From: JBBSHS01 sp038232515
GTDB taxonomy: Bacteria > Actinomycetota > Acidimicrobiia > Acidimicrobiales > JAUJNH01
DNA length: 39,402 nucleotides
Reading direction: 5' to 3'
Assembly: GCA_038232515.1 (NCBI GenBank)
Contig: JBBSHS010000017.1
Coordinates: 1 to 39,402 of the forward strand
A model generated the notes under the pieces. The model worked only from the letters and a program-made list of their open reading frames with translations, made no database searches and had not been told where the DNA came from. This document shows, one piece after another, positions 15,595 to 22,250 of this stretch. The position numbers were made by a program, and so were the translations under genes. The number at the start of each line of letters is the position of its first letter. Position 1 is the first letter of the stretch.

Positions 15595-16785
15595 TCAGGT
15601 GAAGAGAAGGCGGTTCACAGTGGCCGGGCGGCAGCCGGCGAACAGGGCGCAGCTCCGCTCGGTCCCGGCGATGCGACCGGTGGTCGTTCGGGCCAGCACC
15701 CGGTTCTGGGCCTGCTGGGCCGTGGTCTTGGGCAGCGCCATCTCGAGGGCCAGGGCGCCGGCCACGAACGGAGCCGCCATGGAGGTGCCCGACATGACGG
15801 TGTTGCCGTTAGAGCGGTAGTCGGTCGACACGATCCCCACGCCGGGCGCAAAGAGGTCGACGCATGGGCCCCCATTGGAGAACCCGGCCATGGCGTCGGC
15901 AGCGTTGCTGGCCGCCACCGTGAGCACCTGCGGCACCCGGCCGGGGGAATCGGCGCAGGCGTCGAGCGAGCCGTTGCCGGCGGCCACCGCCACCGCCACG
16001 CCGTCGTTGGAGAGGGCGGTGACGGCCTTGTCCAGAGCGGCACTTGGCCTGCCGCCGAGGCTGAGGTTGGCCACCGCCGGCTGACCGGGCCGGTGGTCGG
16101 CGGCGGCCCAGTCGACACCGGCGATGATGGCCGACAGGGGTGTGGAGTCGGCGCAGCCGAAGGTCTGGACCGGGACGATCGTCACCCCTTTGGCCACACC
16201 GTAGGTGGAGCTGCCCAGGATGCCGGCCACATGGGTGCCGTGGCCGTTGCAGTCCCCGGTGTCTGTGGTGCCGTCGAAGACGTTGTAGCCGGCAACCACC
16301 CGGTTGGAAAAGTCCGGGTGATCCGCCTTGACGCCGGTGTCGATCACGTAGGCCCGCACTCCTGTCCCAGCCGTCGCGTAGGTATAGCTGCGGGACAACG
16401 GCAGGTCGCGCTGGTCGATGCGGTCGAGGCCGTAGGGCGGGTCGATCTCTGTGCCCGCCAACTTCACGTTGGTGTCAGCCTCGATCGAACGGACCAGCGG
16501 GTCGGCCAGCAGCCTGGACAACAACGCCTGGGGCAGCGACGCGGTGTAGCCCTTGAGCGCGGCCCTGAACACCCGGTCGACGGTGCCCCCGAGAGGGCCG
16601 GCCTGGTGCCGGGCGGTGGCGGCCGGATCGGCCACCGAGTCGTCGAGGGTGACGATGTAGCGGCCCAGGAGCCCTTCGACGGCCGAGGGCCGTGCGGCCC
16701 GGGCCGGTGCCAGGGCAAAGCCAACCAGACTGAGCAGGGTGGCGGCGACGGCCACGAGGCGGATGCGCAGAGTACGACTGGGCAT
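15595..16785 (-). CDS. Secreted subtilisin-like serine protease (peptidase S8) with inhibitor I9 propeptide
   Basis: A 396-residue secreted protease. A signal peptide (1-30, ending APARA) is followed by an I9-type propeptide (40-108; YIVTLDDSVADPAATARHQ, YTASLPQALLSRLLADPLVRSIEAD) and the S8A catalytic domain with Asp149 (AYVIDTGV), His182 (NGHGTHVAGI) and Ser335 (SGTSMAAPF), plus the oxyanion Asn near 271 (AAGNGS). It is close in layout to proteinase K and actinobacterial extracellular subtilases. I chose ATG 16785, which has GGGAG 9 bases ahead; the longer frame upstream lacks coding character. The enzyme probably degrades proteins outside the cell. Confidence 0.92.
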   Translation of the reverse strand: MPSRTLRIRLVAVAATLLSLVGFALAPARAARPSAVEGLLGRYIVTLDDSVADPAATARHQAGPLGGTVDRVFRAALKGYTASLPQALLSRLLADPLVRSIEADTNVKLAGTEIDPPYGLDRIDQRDLPLSRSYTYATAGTGVRAYVIDTGVKADHPDFSNRVVAGYNVFDGTTDTGDCNGHGTHVAGILGSSTYGVAKGVTIVPVQTFGCADSTPLSAIIAGVDWAAADHRPGQPAVANLSLGGRPSAALDKAVTALSNDGVAVAVAAGNGSLDACADSPGRVPQVLTVAASNAADAMAGFSNGGPCVDLFAPGVGIVSTDYRSNGNTVMSGTSMAAPFVAGALALEMALPKTTAQQAQNRVLARTTTGRIAGTERSCALFAGCRPATVNRLLFT

Positions 16786-16879
16786 GGCGGATGCTCCCGT
16801 TCGCTGGATGACGGCCGACTGAGAGAAAGGTACAAGCGCCGAACTCGCCGCGCTGGGCATCAGCAGCGAGGCCCGCCTC

Positions 16880-17968
16880 TTACTCGGAGGGCTCCCTGCC
16901 GGTCGACGGGCCGGCTGAGGCATCGCGCCGCTCCTGATGGCGTTCCAGGATGTTGGCGACGCTGTCCTCGGGCACGAGGCGCAAGGAGAGGTAGGACAGG
17001 GCACCCACAGGGATGGGCAGCCAGAAGTTGACGAGTCGCCACGACAGCACACCCAGAGTGGCCACGCCCCGGGCGGACCCGAACCCGACGAGGCCGGGGA
17101 TCAACACCGCCTCCACCAGCCCCAGACCGGATGGGGTGACGGGAATGACCGCCAGCACATTGGCCAGGCCATAGGCGACCAGGAGCCCGGCGACGTTCAT
17201 GCGGTGGCCGAACGACGCGGTGAAGACCCACAACGACGCGGCGTCGAGCATCCAGTTGACGGCGGCCCACAACACACAGCGACGCAGCAGGGGTCGGTCG
17301 GCCAGCAGGCCCCTCACCCGGTCGGCGATACGGCGGACGATCTCCTCGACGGCCTCCGCTCTGACGAGCGGCAGCTTGCGGGCGACGGTGGCCAGGATGT
17401 TGGCGGCCCGGTCCTCGCCCCTGGTCAGCAACAGGACGAGGGCGGCGAAGGCGCCCAGCAGGAGAGCACCCACGACCGCGGCTACGGCGTACACCGGGTC
17501 GAAGCCCGTGAAAGGGATGGAGACCAGCAGCGCCATCCAGAGGATGACGTTGAGCACAAGGGCCGATCCCATGCTCTGGGTGGCCAGAGCGAACCCGGCG
17601 TCCGCGCCCCGGACCCCCGACTTGGTGAGGAGGTCGTAACCCAGACCGCCCCCGGCGGCGGCACCGCCCGGCAGGGTGTGGCTTATGGCCAAGGTCGAAA
17701 GGTTGATGCGCAGGACCGTGAACCTCGTCGGCCTCTCCCCCACCGCCAGCAGCGAGCGGGTGAGCTCGGCGTAGGCCACCAGTGCGCCGACCTCGAGGGC
17801 CGCGCCCAAGGTCAGGCCCAAAGGGTTCACGGAGCCCAACAGGTGAAGGGCCTTTCTGGCACCCGCTATCTGAGGCAGGACGAGGTACTCCAGGACGAGC
17901 AGCAGCACCAGGGCGTAGGCGATGCGCCGTACGGACGGCGGCAGGCGGTGGCGTCGGGCCGTGGGCAT
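16880..17968 (-). CDS. UPF0104 / lysylphosphatidylglycerol-synthase-type flippase-like membrane protein
   Basis: A 362-residue membrane protein with about eight helices. Family segments: NLSTLAISHTLPGGAAAGGGLGYDLL (near 90-115), WAAVNWMLDAASLWVFTASFG, and VIPVTPSGLGLVEAVLIPGLVGFG, which contain the conserved P-G-G and P-x-G-x-G elements. The family includes MprF flippase domains and stand-alone YbhN-like proteins thought to move lipid-linked molecules. No synthase domain is attached, so the cargo is unknown. The ATG at 17968 lies 9 bases behind TAGAAC, a weaker -10 candidate. The next gene on this strand is the subtilase, after 94 bases. Confidence 0.86.
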   Translation of the reverse strand: MPTARRHRLPPSVRRIAYALVLLLVLEYLVLPQIAGARKALHLLGSVNPLGLTLGAALEVGALVAYAELTRSLLAVGERPTRFTVLRINLSTLAISHTLPGGAAAGGGLGYDLLTKSGVRGADAGFALATQSMGSALVLNVILWMALLVSIPFTGFDPVYAVAAVVGALLLGAFAALVLLLTRGEDRAANILATVARKLPLVRAEAVEEIVRRIADRVRGLLADRPLLRRCVLWAAVNWMLDAASLWVFTASFGHRMNVAGLLVAYGLANVLAVIPVTPSGLGLVEAVLIPGLVGFGSARGVATLGVLSWRLVNFWLPIPVGALSYLSLRLVPEDSVANILERHQERRDASAGPSTGREPSE

Positions 17969-18041
17969 GGCGTCCCGGTTCTACCCGACCTGGGTCACCG
18001 GCGCCCGTCTCGCCGGCTTCAATGCCCGAAAATCCCGTTGT

Positions 18042-18257
18042 TTACGAGGGCGATGCCCTCTCCGTCGGCTCCGTCGGCTCCATCTGGGCGTGAACGGCAC
18101 CGGCGGTCGACACGAACGACCGGGCGCAGAGGGTGCAGGCGAAGGTCCGTGCCCCATCCCTGGTGAGGTACGGAATGGTGGTCTTCAAGTTCACTTCGGT
18201 GCCGCAGCAGGGACAGGCGACCAGGGCACCGGCGTCCTCGGTGGCGCCCGCAGCCAT
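18042..18257 (-). CDS. Small zinc-ribbon protein
   Basis: A 71-residue protein with two CxxC knuckles, CPCC (near residue 15) and CTLC (near 42), separated by KTTIPYLTRDGARTFA, giving a compact zinc ribbon. The C-terminus is Glu/Pro/Thr-rich (MEPTEPTERASPS). I do not know a family with an assigned role. It starts at ATG 18257, 13 bases after the stop of the PH-like membrane protein, so the two are co-transcribed. It could bind a nucleic acid or another protein; nothing in the sequence decides. Confidence 0.6.
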   Translation of the reverse strand: MAAGATEDAGALVACPCCGTEVNLKTTIPYLTRDGARTFACTLCARSFVSTAGAVHAQMEPTEPTERASPS

Positions 18258-18270
18258 GTCGGTCCGCTGT

Positions 18271-18750
18271 TCAGGCGTGGGCGTGGACGTCGGTGGCGAG
18301 ACGGTGCCGGTCCGCCTCCAACGCCGCAGCCAGGGTCTCGGCCTCGTGCCGGGCCTTGTGGGCTCGACCGGGCACGGTGGCCACGGCGACCAGGTCATCG
18401 TCGCCCCTGCGGGCCAGAACTCTCCATCCCCATCGGTTGGGGGTGGGGCGCACCTCGAACCGGCGCAGATCCGCCCATTCCACCTCGTCGCTGGTGGTGG
18501 CCCGCACGATTCGCATCCCCGTCTGCGACAACTCGATACGGGCCCGCATGGCCCGCCAGGCCAGGGCCAACAGCAGCAGGACGGCGGGCACGACCACCCA
18601 GGCGTCGTCGCTGACGGGCGATGTCTGGTGGACGGTGTACACGGGATCGAACAGGAGGCTGAACGTGGCCAGGAACACCCCGACGAGCGCCAGCACCGTG
18701 CCGATTCGGGCCGACCGGATGCGGTGGGTCGTAACCCCGGGATCGGACAC
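18271..18750 (-). CDS. Membrane protein with two helices and a PH-like domain
   Basis: A 159-residue protein from GTG 18750. Two hydrophobic helices (about 16-37, VLALVGVFLATFSLLFDPVY, and 52-68, VVVPAVLLLLALAWRAM) precede a beta-rich domain (IELSQTGMRIVRATTSDEVEWADLRRFEVRPT, WRVLARRGDDDLVAVATVPG) and a C-terminal helix (HEAETLAAALEADRHRLA). This is the layout of actinobacterial bacterial-PH-domain proteins. TACGCT lies 7 bases before the GTG. The frame also stays open to a GTG at 18954, and the first 42 codons there are GC3-rich, so a longer protein cannot be excluded. The function is unknown. Confidence 0.72.
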   Translation of the reverse strand: MSDPGVTTHRIRSARIGTVLALVGVFLATFSLLFDPVYTVHQTSPVSDDAWVVVPAVLLLLALAWRAMRARIELSQTGMRIVRATTSDEVEWADLRRFEVRPTPNRWGWRVLARRGDDDLVAVATVPGRAHKARHEAETLAAALEADRHRLATDVHAHA

Positions 18751-18757
18751 CGCACCC

Positions 18758-18763
18758 AGCGTA
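18758..18763 (-). promoter_or_regulatory. -10 hexamer TACGCT upstream of the PH-like gene
   Basis: On the minus strand TACGCT is followed by 7 bases and the GTG at 18750. It supports the short start for that gene. Confidence 0.42.
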
Positions 18764-19016
18764 CGCCGTGACCTGCCGATCGGCCGGCCGGCCGGGCGTG
18801 GGCGGGCACCACACCGCCATCGTCGTGGGGCGGCGATTGCACCGACGACCTCGACGAACTGCTGTCCGGCCTGCGTCAGCGCCGGACCGGTCACGACGTA
18901 GGCGGTCGTCGCCGTCACCGAACCGATGTCGACATCGACCGGGAGCTCCGTCACCCGGGGGCACGTCGACTCGCGCTCGGCGTCGTGCCCATGGCTGGCG
19001 TGGTAAGCCGGTACCG

Positions 19017-19970
19017 ATGGAGGCCGTCCCGATCGCCGTTCGCCACTCGGTGCTGGACGAGCGTGCCCTCGCCACCATGATCACCGAGGACTACGAGCTC
19101 AGCCCGCCGGTCACCTGCCACCTGCTGAGACTCGGTGTGGTGGACGACTACCGGGTGCTCAGCGGTGGGCGGCGCCACACCCTGCGGGTGTGGCCGGCCG
19201 GGTGGAGGGATGAGGGCGCCATCGGCTGGGAGCTCGACCTGGCCACGTGTGTCGCCGCCGCCGGGTTGGGCGTGGCCACCCCTGTCCCCCGCCGTGACGT
19301 CCGCCAGGTCAGCCGGTTGGAGGCGCCCGAGGGACTCCGCCCGGCCGTGCTCCTCGGGCTGCCGCCCGGTGGCCCGTTGGCCCCGACGCCTACCGACTGG
19401 GAGCACTTCGGGGCGGCCCTGGCCGGCCTTCATCGGGCCGCTGACGGGCTGTCCTCCGCCCGCCCGAGGGCTCCTTACGATCTCGATCACCTGATCGGCC
19501 CCACCGGCCGGGCCCTCGAACCGTTGCTGCGCGGACGCGAGGACGAGGCCAAGCTGCTGCGGTCGGCGCTCAGCGGGCTGGCCACCACCTTGGAGTCGGC
19601 CGCCGACAAGCTCGACTGGGGGCCCTGCCACGGCGCCGCCACCGGGGCCGACGCCGTCGTCGACGGCGGCCGGGTGGCGTGTGTAGACCTCAGCCAGTCC
19701 GCTCCCGGGTGGCGGGTCTGGGACCTGGCCACGGCCCGTCTGGCGGCCGATCGGGAGGGTGGACCCGAACTGGCTGAGGCCGTCACCGCCGGGTATGTGA
19801 CCGAACGGCCCTTGACCGGTACCGACCTCGACGTGCTCGATGCCGTGGCCGCCCTCCGGGTGCTGTGGGATGTCGGCCAGGCGGCGGTGGCCGGCTCCCG
19901 CGTCGGACTGGCCCATGCCGAGGCATCGTGGGTGGCCACCGGGGCGCCTGTGGCCAGGGCCTGGGCCTGA
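19017..19970 (+). CDS. Aminoglycoside-phosphotransferase-fold protein without the catalytic Asp
   Basis: A 317-residue protein with the APH/choline-kinase fold: N-lobe (VVDDYRVLSGGRRHTLRVWPAGW), hinge and C-lobe (FGAALAGLHRAADGL). It ends with the segment that normally carries the Brenner motif, WGPCHGAATGADAV...VACVDLSQSAPGWRVWDLA. Active relatives read HGDxxxxN and then DFD. Here the catalytic Asp is Ala, the Asn is Asp, and only the first Asp of the metal site is kept. It is therefore probably not an active kinase, or uses other residues. The ATG at 19017 has TAAGCC 7 bases ahead, a weak -10. It is divergent from the PH-like gene; the 253-base gap between holds nothing else I can identify. 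Confidence 0.75.
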   Translation: MEAVPIAVRHSVLDERALATMITEDYELSPPVTCHLLRLGVVDDYRVLSGGRRHTLRVWPAGWRDEGAIGWELDLATCVAAAGLGVATPVPRRDVRQVSRLEAPEGLRPAVLLGLPPGGPLAPTPTDWEHFGAALAGLHRAADGLSSARPRAPYDLDHLIGPTGRALEPLLRGREDEAKLLRSALSGLATTLESAADKLDWGPCHGAATGADAVVDGGRVACVDLSQSAPGWRVWDLATARLAADREGGPELAEAVTAGYVTERPLTGTDLDVLDAVAALRVLWDVGQAAVAGSRVGLAHAEASWVATGAPVARAWA

Positions 19971-20078
19971 TCGCCCGGCCCGGCCGACCCGTAGTCTGAC
20001 AGGGTAGGGCGCTCCATGCCGTCCTCGCACCCTCATCGCTGAGTTGGCTGAGCCGCAACCCGGGTGGATATTCCTTCG

Positions 20079-20101
20079 ATGTCACACCCCCTGGGCACAA
20101 T
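20079..20101 (+). promoter_or_regulatory. DNA-damage-type (PafBC-like) promoter, TGTCACAC-N8-CACAAT
   Basis: ATGTCACAC (20079-20087), eight bases, then CACAAT (20096-20101), then 6 bases and the ATG at 20108. The core and its trailing C-run match the sites at 8282 and 22221. Confidence 0.5.
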
Positions 20102-20107
20102 CTGAGC

Positions 20108-20296
20108 ATGGAACGTCAACTCCCGTTGCTCGACGAGATCGAGGTGGCGCCCACCTTGGCCGCCCGCCACTCCAGCGGCTCGGTCGGGTGGAGGCTGGAC
20201 GCACGGTCGCGGGCGACGGGCCGGCGGGGCCTGGCCCAGGCCCGCCGCGCCCTCGAAGAGGCGGCAGGGCGGGCCGACCGCCGTTCCGCGGCCTGA
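20108..20296 (+). CDS. Small basic protein, 62 residues
   Basis: I do not recognise a named family. The product begins MERQLPLLDEIEVAPTLAARH and has a basic C-terminal helix (WRLDARSRATGRRGLAQARRALEEAAG) with a spaced Arg pattern. There is no Cys, no signal and no membrane helix, so it is probably cytoplasmic and might bind nucleic acid. The ATG lies 6 bases behind CACAAT of a PafBC-like promoter, which suggests induction by DNA damage and makes this a real gene rather than chance. The GlsB-type gene follows after 40 bases with its own hexamer. Confidence 0.6.
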   Translation: MERQLPLLDEIEVAPTLAARHSSGSVGWRLDARSRATGRRGLAQARRALEEAAGRADRRSAA

Positions 20297-20324
20297 CAGA
20301 GCCCGTCCCACCCAACCGCCCAGA

Positions 20325-20330
20325 TAGCCT
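20325..20330 (+). promoter_or_regulatory. -10 hexamer TAGCCT upstream of the GlsB-type gene
   Basis: TAGCCT is followed by 6 bases and the GTG at 20337. It is the same hexamer as before the kinase gene. Confidence 0.48.
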
Positions 20331-20336
20331 GCCGGC

Positions 20337-20597
20337 GTGGGATTGCTCTCGTGGATCGTCTTCGGCTTCCTGGCCGGGGCGGTGGCCGGGCGGATCAGTG
20401 GGCGTCGGGCCGGTGGCTGCATCAGCAAGGTCGTCGTCGGCGTCCTCGGCGCCCTCATCGGCGGCGGCCTGGCCCGAGCAGCCGGCTATGGCGACATCAC
20501 CGGCTTCCATGTCCGGTCGTTCATCATTGCCGTGCTGGGGGCGGTACTGCTCCTCCTCCTTCTGTCGGCGGTCGAAGGCCGCAGCCGCAGGCGCTGA
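20337..20597 (+). CDS. GlsB/YeaQ/YmgE family small membrane protein
   Basis: An 86-residue protein with three hydrophobic helices: LLSWIVFGFLAGAVAGRI, CISKVVVGVLGALIGGGLAR and SFIIAVLGAVLLLLLLSAV, ending in a basic tail (EGRSRRR). The glycine-rich helices are the family hallmark (transglycosylase-associated protein, Pfam Transgly_assoc), linked to stress resistance in several bacteria; the molecular role is not known. The GTG start is 6 bases behind TAGCCT. Confidence 0.9.
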   Translation: MGLLSWIVFGFLAGAVAGRISGRRAGGCISKVVVGVLGALIGGGLARAAGYGDITGFHVRSFIIAVLGAVLLLLLLSAVEGRSRRR

Positions 20598-20652
20598 GGT
20601 TCCTCGGACTGTCCGGTCGGCCGTCGGTTCCATACTTTCTGCCAACAAGCCC

Positions 20653-20681
20653 TTGCCAAACTGGCATGTACGCTGTACAAA
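20653..20681 (+). promoter_or_regulatory. Promoter overlapped by two back-to-back 13-base palindromes
   Basis: -35 TTGCCA (20653-20658), 17 bases, -10 TACAAA (20676-20681), then 6 bases and the ATG at 20688. Two palindromes, each with 5-base arms and a 3-base spacer, abut exactly: TGCCA-AAC-TGGCA (20654-20666) and TGTAC-GCT-GTACA (20667-20679). They fill the space between -35 and -10, where a repressor would block polymerase. The regulator is not identified. Confidence 0.62.
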
Positions 20682-20687
20682 GGTGAC

Positions 20688-20768
20688 ATGACCGATGCCC
20701 TGAACGTCACCGCCTTGAACGTCACCGCCTTGGACCGGGTGGGCCCGCATGAAGGGAGCCGGACATGA
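20688..20768 (+). CDS. 26-residue leader peptide of the DUF4097-DUF2089 operon
   Basis: The ATG at 20688 is 6 bases behind the -10, so it would be the first codon of a leaderless mRNA. The peptide begins MTDALNVTALNVTALDRVG and ends GSRT. Its TGA (20766-20768) overlaps the ATG of the next gene (ATGA). Such coupling lets the following gene be translated although the transcript has no 5' leader; however, AAGGGAG also lies about 7 bases ahead of that ATG. Function of the peptide itself is unlikely. Confidence 0.45.
   Translation: MTDALNVTALNVTALDRVGPHEGSRT
20702..20731 (+). repeat. Perfect tandem duplication of 15 bases
   Basis: GAACGTCACCGCCTT occurs twice in direct succession (20702-20716 and 20717-20731), in frame with the leader peptide, giving the peptide repeat LNVTA-LNVTA. 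Confidence 0.9.
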
Positions 20769-21667
20769 ACGAAGGCATCCGACGGGCCATCCTCGACCAG
20801 GTCCGGGCGGGCACGCTGTCGCCGGAGGCGGCTGCGGCCCAACTGGACGCCCTGGAGGCTTCCGGCGACAAGCCTGCGCCCGCTGACAAGCGGCCCGACG
20901 AGGGCCGAGGCCGGCACGAGGACTCAGGGGCGACGGCGGACTCCCCGCCGGCTCCGCACGACGGTAGGGTCCGTCGGATCCAGGTTCTCTCCGCCGTCCG
21001 GGGGGTGCGGGTGGTGGGCGACCCAACGGTCCACCAGGCCACCGCATCGGGCCCCCATACCCTGCAATGGGAGGGCGACACGATGGTGGTCACGGCCGGC
21101 ACTGACGCCGGTTGGGACGATATTGCCTTCGCCTACCGCAGTGGATGGATGGGTCAGAGTCGTCACGGCCAGGACCGGCATGGGCCGCGGGGCCGGGAAG
21201 AGTGGCGGGGCAGCGCCTTCAGCAGTCGGGACCAGTCCCGACGGGCGCGTCGGGGCGACCCGCTGGTGGTCCGCATGCGTCCCGACCTTGATCTCGTCTT
21301 CACCATCGACGCCGGCAGCATCAGCGTCGACGGGGTCACCGGGGCGATCCAGGGACGGGTGAGTGCCGGCCGGGCTGTGATCGAGGGTTTCGAAGGCCCC
21401 GTTGATCTATCGGTGGCGGCGGGTGACCTGCGGGCCCGGGGCCGCCTTACCCAGGGTGACAGCCACATCCAGTGCGACGTCGGTCGGGTCACCATCGACC
21501 TGCTCGAAGGATCCAGCGTGCGCATCGATCGGCACGTTTCCATGGGTTCGGTCGACGCCGACACCCAGGTCGTGGGCTCGGGTCGGGCCAACCTAGACGT
21601 CACCGTCAGCCTCGGATCCGTACGGGTACGCACCCCTGAGGGCTCGAGTCGGGCCCGTTCAGGATGA
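20765..21667 (+). CDS. DUF4097-type beta-helical protein with an N-terminal SHOCT-like helix pair
   Basis: A 300-residue protein. Residues 1-30 (RRAILDQVRAGTLSPEAAAAQLDALEA) form a short helical motif of the kind found at the start of DUF4097/YvlB-like proteins. A variable charged linker follows, then a C-terminal beta-solenoid-like repeat region (DLVFTIDAGSISVDGVTGAIQGRV, AVIEGFEGPVDLSVAAGDLRARG, DSHIQCDVGRVTIDLLEGSSVRID, ANLDVTVSLGSVRVRTPEG). DUF4097 proteins are often encoded with small regulators and respond to envelope stress; the exact role is unknown. No signal or membrane helix is seen, so it is probably cytoplasmic. It overlaps both neighbours by ATGA, so leader, DUF4097 and DUF2089 form one unit. 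Confidence 0.82.
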   Translation: MNEGIRRAILDQVRAGTLSPEAAAAQLDALEASGDKPAPADKRPDEGRGRHEDSGATADSPPAPHDGRVRRIQVLSAVRGVRVVGDPTVHQATASGPHTLQWEGDTMVVTAGTDAGWDDIAFAYRSGWMGQSRHGQDRHGPRGREEWRGSAFSSRDQSRRARRGDPLVVRMRPDLDLVFTIDAGSISVDGVTGAIQGRVSAGRAVIEGFEGPVDLSVAAGDLRARGRLTQGDSHIQCDVGRVTIDLLEGSSVRIDRHVSMGSVDADTQVVGSGRANLDVTVSLGSVRVRTPEGSSRARSG

Positions 21668-22164
21668 GCGGCCCCGAGCACCCCAGCCCGCCCGACGGAG
21701 GTGGCCCTGGCAGCTCGCCGACCGGGGCTGCTCCGCGGCCACGACGAGCACCGGTCACCTGTCCTGTGTGCGGAGACCGGTTGGTGGTGAACGGCCTCGG
21801 GTGCGACGACTGTGGCACGGAACTCTCGGGCCACTTCGCGCCCTGTGAGTTCTGCGCGCTGGCTGAAGACGACCGCCAGCTGCTGCGGGTCTTCCTGGCT
21901 GCACGGGGCAACATGAAAGAGCTCGAACGTCACCTGGCCGTCAGCTACCCGACGGCCCGGGCCCGTTTCGACGCCATGCTGGGCCGACTCGGCATCGCCC
22001 CGGCAGCCGGGGCTGCCCCGTCAGCCGGGGGTGTGGCCAGTGCGGAGCCCAGTCCCGGTGCTCGGTCGGCGGCTGCGTCGCCCGGGCCGGAGCGGGTGGC
22101 CCTGCTGCAAAACCTGGCCGCCGGCAACCTGGACGTCGACGAGGCCCTCGACCAGCTCGGCTGA
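21664..22164 (+). CDS. DUF2089 family zinc-ribbon/helix-turn-helix protein
   Basis: A 166-residue protein. A Pro/Gly-rich N-terminus is followed by CPVC...CDDC (zinc ribbon, near residues 34-55), then an extra CEFC, and the DUF2089 helical part LRVFLAARGNMKELERHLAVSYPTARARFDAML, which looks like a helix-turn-helix. The C-terminus (ALLQNLAAGNLDVDEALDQL) repeats the short helical motif seen at the N-terminus of the DUF4097 protein encoded just before it, so the two proteins may touch through this element. It could be the regulator of its own operon, but that is inferred. Its ATG overlaps the previous stop (ATGA). Confidence 0.87.
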   Translation: MSGPEHPSPPDGGGPGSSPTGAAPRPRRAPVTCPVCGDRLVVNGLGCDDCGTELSGHFAPCEFCALAEDDRQLLRVFLAARGNMKELERHLAVSYPTARARFDAMLGRLGIAPAAGAAPSAGGVASAEPSPGARSAAASPGPERVALLQNLAAGNLDVDEALDQLG

Positions 22165-22220
22165 CAGTCGAAACGCCATGGCGACAGCGGGAAGTGACCG
22201 TCGAACACTGAGATACCCCA

Positions 22221-22244
22221 GTGTCACACCCCAAGTGACATGAT
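22221..22244 (+). promoter_or_regulatory. DNA-damage-type (PafBC-like) promoter, TGTCACAC-N9-CATGAT
   Basis: GTGTCACAC (22221-22229), nine bases, CATGAT (22239-22244), then 6 bases and the ATG at 22251. The spacing is one base longer than at 8282 and 20079, but the 10-base core with trailing C-run is the same. Confidence 0.48.
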
Positions 22245-22250
22245 GTGACC

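Noticed and set aside
14908..17031. A 707-codon open frame on the plus strand
   Set aside because: Antisense to the YceH-like gene and the subtilase; no domain is readable.
16937..18166. A 409-codon open frame on the plus strand
   Set aside because: Antisense to the UPF0104 gene, which has a convincing membrane pattern.
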